From: CAYNEI01 sp964396185
GTDB taxonomy: Archaea > Thermoplasmatota > SW-10-69-26
Reading direction: 5' to 3'
Assembly: GCA_964396185.1 (NCBI GenBank)
Contig: CAYNEI010000075.1
Span: 1-10,290 of the forward strand
DNA: 10,290 nt
Shown here piece after piece: positions 6,608 through 10,290 of the stretch (positions are counted from its first letter, which is position 1; each line of letters opens with the position of its first letter). The position numbers were made by a program, and so were the translations under genes. The notes under the pieces were generated by a model that saw nothing but the letters and a program-made list of their open reading frames with translations, was not told where the DNA came from and did not search any database.

Positions 6608-8758
6608 GTGGTATCGGCGGCCATGTGGATGAAGATCATCTACGCCCACACGCTGCTCGCGTTCTTGGCGCTCATCGCCTGGTTCGTCTGGCGAGCACGG
6701 CCCCAGGCAGAGGTGAACCGGGTCGTGGCCCTCTTCTTCCTGATCTTCGCCCTGGACAGGCTCAAGGTCTTCGGTGGCCTGGACCCCGTGGGCTACGACC
6801 TGGCCCTCCCGTCCGAGAACCTGTGGAAGACGTGGTGGATCGCCTTCATCCACCTCCGCCACATCGCGCTCGTCGGCGTCTTCTACGTGTACCCGCGCAA
6901 ACCGCCGCTTCGCTCGTGGCACACGGCGGTCATCGGGACCATCGCTGCCCTTTGGCTCGGCAACGTGCTGGCTTGGTTCCTCGATCCGAGCATCTTCTTG
7001 GCCGGCATCGATCTAGGCCGCGCGCAGTGCTGCACACAGACCGCCATGTGGCGCACGTTGATGGGTGCCCCCGGTGTCGGGTTCTTGAGCCTGCTTCTCG
7101 TGGCTTCAGCCGTCGTCCGGGCCAGGGGCTTGGCGCCGACCCAGCGGCGCGCGGCCTTGCTGGCCATCCCGGTCTTCATCTCTGGCACGCTCCACGCCAT
7201 CGGGATCACGCTCACCCGCGTCGTCGAGCTCGCCACCGGAACCAACGAGCGGCTACTCGCTTCGGCGCGGTACTACATGGGGTTCGATGTTCCTCTCGAT
7301 GCGATCTTGCTCATGTGGGTCCTCGCGGGTGTCGGCTTCCTGGCCATCGCCGCCTGGCTGCTGCTGCGCCATCGCGCCCCCGTGGCGGCCGCCATGGTCA
7401 CCGCGGGCATGCTCTACTCCCTGCTGCCGTTCACGACGGGGATCAACTTCACCGATGCGCACCTGTTCTTCGCGGGCATCGTGCTGCTCTTCGTGCTCGT
7501 ACGCTACGCCCACCTCGGCTGCGACGACCCGCCCATCCCAGAGGCACAGCTCCCCTGGGTCGTCTCGTCCATCCTCTTCGTCGGCGTGCTCACCGGGATC
7601 TGGGGCAAGGATCCGACCACGTCCATGTTCCTGGCTGGGTTCATCGTCGCAAGCTTGTTCGCCGTGGTCACAGCGTGGACGCTGCATCCCTACAGCAAGG
7701 GCTTCCTTCGGCGGTTGGGCCAGGCCAGCGGCGGTGCTCTGACCACCCAGGCAGGGATCTACCGGATGGCCGTGGAGGCCGAGGTCATCGACGGCCGCTC
7801 TGCCGAGGCCATCAGCACGAAGCTCTTGCCGATGCGCACCAAGCTGGGCATCTCCGAGATGGATCACGCCCGCATCGAGACCCTCGTCCGAGCCAACCTT
7901 TCCGAGCCGTCAACGCGCGCTGCCGAGCCCGAGCCGGGCGAGCTCGTCCTCGGGCGCTACCGCGTCGAACAGCGCCTCGGTACCGGGGGTCAGGGGACGG
8001 CGTGGCTTGCCACCGACGAAGCGCTGGACCGGCCGGTGGTGCTCAAGCGGATCCTCAACTCGCCGGTCCACCAGACCGAGAAACTGCTCCGGGAGGCCCG
8101 CGCGGTGGCACGCGTCGACCATCCCAACGTCATCACGATCTTCGACGTCCAACAGGTCGGTGACGAGGTCGTCCTCATCCTCGAGTACGTCCCCGGCGGA
8201 TCCCTCTCAGAACGCTTGGACCGTGGCCCGCTCGGCGACAACGAGGTGGCCACCTTGGTCGACGACCTCACCCGGGCGCTTGGCGCGCTGCACGCCCAGG
8301 GCATCATCCACCGGGACGTCAAGCCCTCGAACATCTTCTTGACCGAGACAGGCCGGTTCAAGCTCGGCGACATGGGCGTGGCTCATGTGCCTGGGTTCGA
8401 GACCACCGCGGGACGCTTCGGGGAGTGGGTGGACCCCGTGGGCACCATCCAGTACATGTCCCCCGAGCAGGCCCGCGGCCAAAGCGTGGAGCAAGCCAGC
8501 GATCTCTACAGCGCTGGGCTCACGATCTACGAGGCCATCATCGGGGAGCCCTACCTCGACGCGGAGCCAACGGAGAGCCCCGTCGAGCTCCAGATGCGCG
8601 TGGCCAGCACCACCGAGCTCGATGCACCGATGGGAGAGCTGGGCGCTCTCGAAGGATGGATGCGAACGGCGTTGGCCGTCGACCCGACCCAGCGCTTCGC
8701 CTCTGCTCAAGCCATGCGCCAGGCGTTGTCGAACGCTAGCGAGGCCGGATCCCGGTAA
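6608..8758 (+). CDS. Polytopic membrane protein fused to a C-terminal Ser/Thr protein kinase
   Basis: Of 716 residues, the first 360 or so form about ten membrane helices (for example 10-28, 104-126, 154-172, 228-253, 283-301, 315-332, 338-358). A cytoplasmic linker (385-430) contains an Asp-Gly helical module (EVIDGRSAEA, then LGISEMDH) similar to the tails of the propeller proteins. A Hanks-type kinase domain follows (450-710): glycine loop GTGGQG (458-463), Lys480, helix-C Glu496, catalytic HRDVKPSN (568-575), DMG in place of DFG (588-590), SPE (618-620), Asp632 and the closing Arg697. All catalytic residues are present, so it should be active. Most bacterial PknB-type kinases carry the kinase first and one membrane helix after it. 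Here the order is reversed, as in sensor kinases with a membrane-embedded input. It is transcribed away from the regulator gene. Membrane sensing is inferred and substrates are unknown. Confidence 0.92.
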   Translation: MVSAAMWMKIIYAHTLLAFLALIAWFVWRARPQAEVNRVVALFFLIFALDRLKVFGGLDPVGYDLALPSENLWKTWWIAFIHLRHIALVGVFYVYPRKPPLRSWHTAVIGTIAALWLGNVLAWFLDPSIFLAGIDLGRAQCCTQTAMWRTLMGAPGVGFLSLLLVASAVVRARGLAPTQRRAALLAIPVFISGTLHAIGITLTRVVELATGTNERLLASARYYMGFDVPLDAILLMWVLAGVGFLAIAAWLLLRHRAPVAAAMVTAGMLYSLLPFTTGINFTDAHLFFAGIVLLFVLVRYAHLGCDDPPIPEAQLPWVVSSILFVGVLTGIWGKDPTTSMFLAGFIVASLFAVVTAWTLHPYSKGFLRRLGQASGGALTTQAGIYRMAVEAEVIDGRSAEAISTKLLPMRTKLGISEMDHARIETLVRANLSEPSTRAAEPEPGELVLGRYRVEQRLGTGGQGTAWLATDEALDRPVVLKRILNSPVHQTEKLLREARAVARVDHPNVITIFDVQQVGDEVVLILEYVPGGSLSERLDRGPLGDNEVATLVDDLTRALGALHAQGIIHRDVKPSNIFLTETGRFKLGDMGVAHVPGFETTAGRFGEWVDPVGTIQYMSPEQARGQSVEQASDLYSAGLTIYEAIIGEPYLDAEPTESPVELQMRVASTTELDAPMGELGALEGWMRTALAVDPTQRFASAQAMRQALSNASEAGSR

Positions 8759-8787
8759 GCCCAGGAGGCCTCCAAGGTGGGGTAGAA
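8759..8787. other. Convergent 29-bp gap with palindrome
   Basis: The kinase gene and the LVIVD lipoprotein gene end facing each other with 29 bp between stops. The gap includes the perfect 10-bp palindrome GGAGGCCTCC (8764-8773), which has no loop and no neighbouring T-run. I cannot identify a terminator for either gene here. Confidence 0.4.
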
Positions 8788-10278
8788 TCAGCCCGAGGCC
8801 AAGCCCAGCACATCGAGCCCAGCATCCCAGTGGGCTGCGACAAGGTGACCGCTGGCGTAGTGGACGTCCGTGGTGATGGCGTCCTTCTTCCAGCGGTCGA
8901 GCATGGATGGGTTGGCGGGGTCGGTGAAGTCGATGAGGCCCACGCCGCCCTGCCAGAACGCCACGGCCAGCAGATCTCGGTCAGGGTCGGGGATCAGGGT
9001 CGCGTAGTGGGCCGCGCAGTGCCCCAGGTCAGCAGGCGTGAACAGGGGCTGAGGTGGTGGCTCGTTGTCGAGCGCGTGGCCCCCTGGCGCGATGTAGCCC
9101 TGGAGCACAGGCGCACCCTCGTCTGTGATGTCGTAGAACCAGAGCGCGCCTCGTGGGCTCGAGACGCTGCGGCCAGCCGGTTCAGCATGGGCCTCGCAGG
9201 CTGGCACGATGATGCCATCCTCGTCGCTGACAACGAGGGTGGTCCCGTCCTGGTTGGTGTAGGTCATGGTCGAGGTGAACCCGGCGACAGCGACCCCCAG
9301 GCTCGGGGTGCCTGGCTGGCCGTGGTGGACAGGCATCGTCGTGATGACCTCCGGGCTGGCGGGGTCCTCGATGTCCCAGATCTGGGTTGCCTCGTACCCC
9401 GCACAGTACGCCCTCTGGCGCTGACCACCGGCGTCGAGGTGGAACCCGACGGTATGGCAGCCGTACCCGTTCTCCCACTCGGCGACGAGCTCCGGTGCCT
9501 CGGGCACAGATAGATCGATGATGAGGTTCGTCCCGGATGCGAGGCTCGGGGCGTTCCCGGCTTGGCCTCCGCCGAGCACGCCGGCTACGTAGACGATGGG
9601 GGTGCCGGGAACGACGCCGACGTTGTGGCCGCTGCCCCCGTGGTCGAGTACGGTGAGCTCGCGGGGCTCGGTTGGGTCGGTCACATCCCAGACAGGCATG
9701 AGCCCAGCCGTCGTCGCCAAGACGGCGACCAAGCGCCCCTCGGGTGTGGCGATGAGCCCGGCATCGACGGTAGCCATGCCAGGCTCGAAGGTGGAGAGCA
9801 CTTGGGGCTTGAGGGGCTCGCGCAGGCTCAAGACCGTGACAGGGTAGCTGGCATCCTGGGGCGGACCGCTCAGAGAGGGCTCGCCCTCGGCGCGAGGTGT
9901 CGGCACGACGACGAGCTCGCCGAAAATCGCAACGCGCTCACCCCCTGCGCCGGCGGTGATCTCTGCGAGCGGCTCGATGGAGCCGATCGTCTCCGGCAGC
10001 GTGCGCTCTGGGATCGGTTGCCAGAGCGAAGGCGCGCTGGCTGGGACGTGGGTCGGCGTGGGCCAGCCGAAGGCTGGGTGGGGGGCCTGAGACGGATCGT
10101 CCCAGGCGGCCTGGTCGATAGCGGTGCCTAGCAGCCCGAGCCCGTCATCCTGGCTGCTGGCGTCAAGAGGCTCTTCGGCCCCATCGATGCACCCGGCCAG
10201 CGAGACAACGACGAGCATGCCGACCAGGAGCCACAGCTGACCTCCAGGCGGGGCGGCATCTCTGTCACAACGGCGCAT
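8788..10278 (-). CDS. LVIVD-repeat beta-propeller lipoprotein
   Basis: The 496-residue product starts with a basic end (MRRCDR), a hydrophobic core (15-29) and the lipobox SLAGC with Cys30, so it is probably exported and lipid-anchored. Residues 105-490 contain LVIVD repeats, of the form 'G-strand, D, DPxxP': MPVWDVTDPTEPRELT (194-209), LIIDLSVPEAPELVAEW (252-268), TQIWDIEDPASPEVI (298-312), WFYDITDEGAPVLQGY (380-395) and VGLIDFTDPANPSMLD (446-461). Histidines recur at blade positions (GHNVG, CHTVGFH, GHCAAHY, DVHYA, AHWDAG), as is usual for these repeats. Such propellers are known on cell surfaces of archaea and bacteria, usually of unknown function. Binding rather than catalysis is likely. 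The ATG at 10278 follows AGGAG with seven bases between. It is transcribed towards the kinase, and its promoter lies outside the window. Confidence 0.92.
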   Translation of the reverse strand: MRRCDRDAAPPGGQLWLLVGMLVVVSLAGCIDGAEEPLDASSQDDGLGLLGTAIDQAAWDDPSQAPHPAFGWPTPTHVPASAPSLWQPIPERTLPETIGSIEPLAEITAGAGGERVAIFGELVVVPTPRAEGEPSLSGPPQDASYPVTVLSLREPLKPQVLSTFEPGMATVDAGLIATPEGRLVAVLATTAGLMPVWDVTDPTEPRELTVLDHGGSGHNVGVVPGTPIVYVAGVLGGGQAGNAPSLASGTNLIIDLSVPEAPELVAEWENGYGCHTVGFHLDAGGQRQRAYCAGYEATQIWDIEDPASPEVITTMPVHHGQPGTPSLGVAVAGFTSTMTYTNQDGTTLVVSDEDGIIVPACEAHAEPAGRSVSSPRGALWFYDITDEGAPVLQGYIAPGGHALDNEPPPQPLFTPADLGHCAAHYATLIPDPDRDLLAVAFWQGGVGLIDFTDPANPSMLDRWKKDAITTDVHYASGHLVAAHWDAGLDVLGLASG

Positions 10279-10285
10279 CTGAGCA

Positions 10286-10290
10286 CTCCT
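10286..10290 (-). promoter_or_regulatory. Ribosome binding site of the LVIVD lipoprotein gene
   Basis: AGGAG on the minus strand ends seven bases before the ATG at 10278. It supports that start, which also gives the basic N-terminus expected of a signal peptide. The window stops here, so any promoter or copy of the shared element cannot be seen. Confidence 0.6.

Noticed and set aside
6625..8163. A 512-codon open frame on the plus strand overlapping the kinase gene
   Set aside because: Its translation is rich in Arg, Pro, His and Gly with no domain, typical of a shifted frame in GC-rich DNA. The overlapping frame has full kinase motifs and a strong ribosome site.
8764..8773. Palindrome GGAGGCCTCC between convergent genes as a terminator
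   Set aside because: It has no loop and no T-run on either strand. A 10-bp palindrome can occur by chance in such GC-rich DNA.

Overview
The window is GC-rich, and its six genes use mostly G/C-ending codons. It looks archaeal rather than bacterial, although no rRNA or core gene is present to settle this. I see no bacterial -35/-10 pairs. Four of the genes are preceded by TATA-box-like stretches of the TTCAAGTAC type, about 26 bp upstream of where transcription would have to begin. Two proteins carry LAGC lipoboxes typical of archaeal lipoproteins, and one of these has an acidic linker rich in N-glycosylation sequons. PKD-bearing surface beta-propellers tethered by one C-terminal membrane helix also fit. 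A high-GC member of Thermoplasmatota is my best guess. It rests on general appearance, not on a marker.

Layout: (1) 1-960, minus strand: 3'-truncated gene for a membrane-anchored lipoprotein with a sequon-rich linker. (2) 1041-3356, minus: secreted PQQ/YVTN-type beta-propeller, PKD domain, one membrane helix and a cytoplasmic helical tail. (3) 3357-3677: a 321-bp gap with a promoter, a possible leader peptide and a strong hairpin. (4) 3678-6041, minus: a paralogue of gene 2 with the same architecture. (5) 6090-6458, minus: an ArsR-like winged-helix regulator. (6) 6608-8758, plus: a polytopic membrane protein fused to a C-terminal Ser/Thr protein kinase domain. (7) 8788-10278, minus: a lipoprotein of LVIVD repeats, convergent with the kinase gene.

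The most notable observation is regulatory. The four tandem minus-strand genes 1, 2, 3 and 5 are each preceded by the same 15-bp element (plus-strand consensus CGTTAGCYAGATGGC). It sits directly upstream of a TATA-like box and at constant spacing in three of the four cases. One copy is the regulator gene's own promoter. This suggests a local regulon in which the winged-helix protein controls itself, the two propeller receptors and the lipoprotein. The divergently transcribed kinase lacks a clear copy.

A second link is in the proteins. The cytoplasmic tails of both propeller proteins and the segment joining membrane and kinase domains contain similar short helical modules built around a Asp-Gly turn. 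A reasonable but unproven model is a surface-sensing system. Extracellular propellers and lipoproteins would bind ligand or partner, tails would signal through a shared helical module, the membrane kinase would relay it, and the winged-helix protein would set expression. There are no tRNA or rRNA genes, CRISPR arrays, transposases or integrases in the window.
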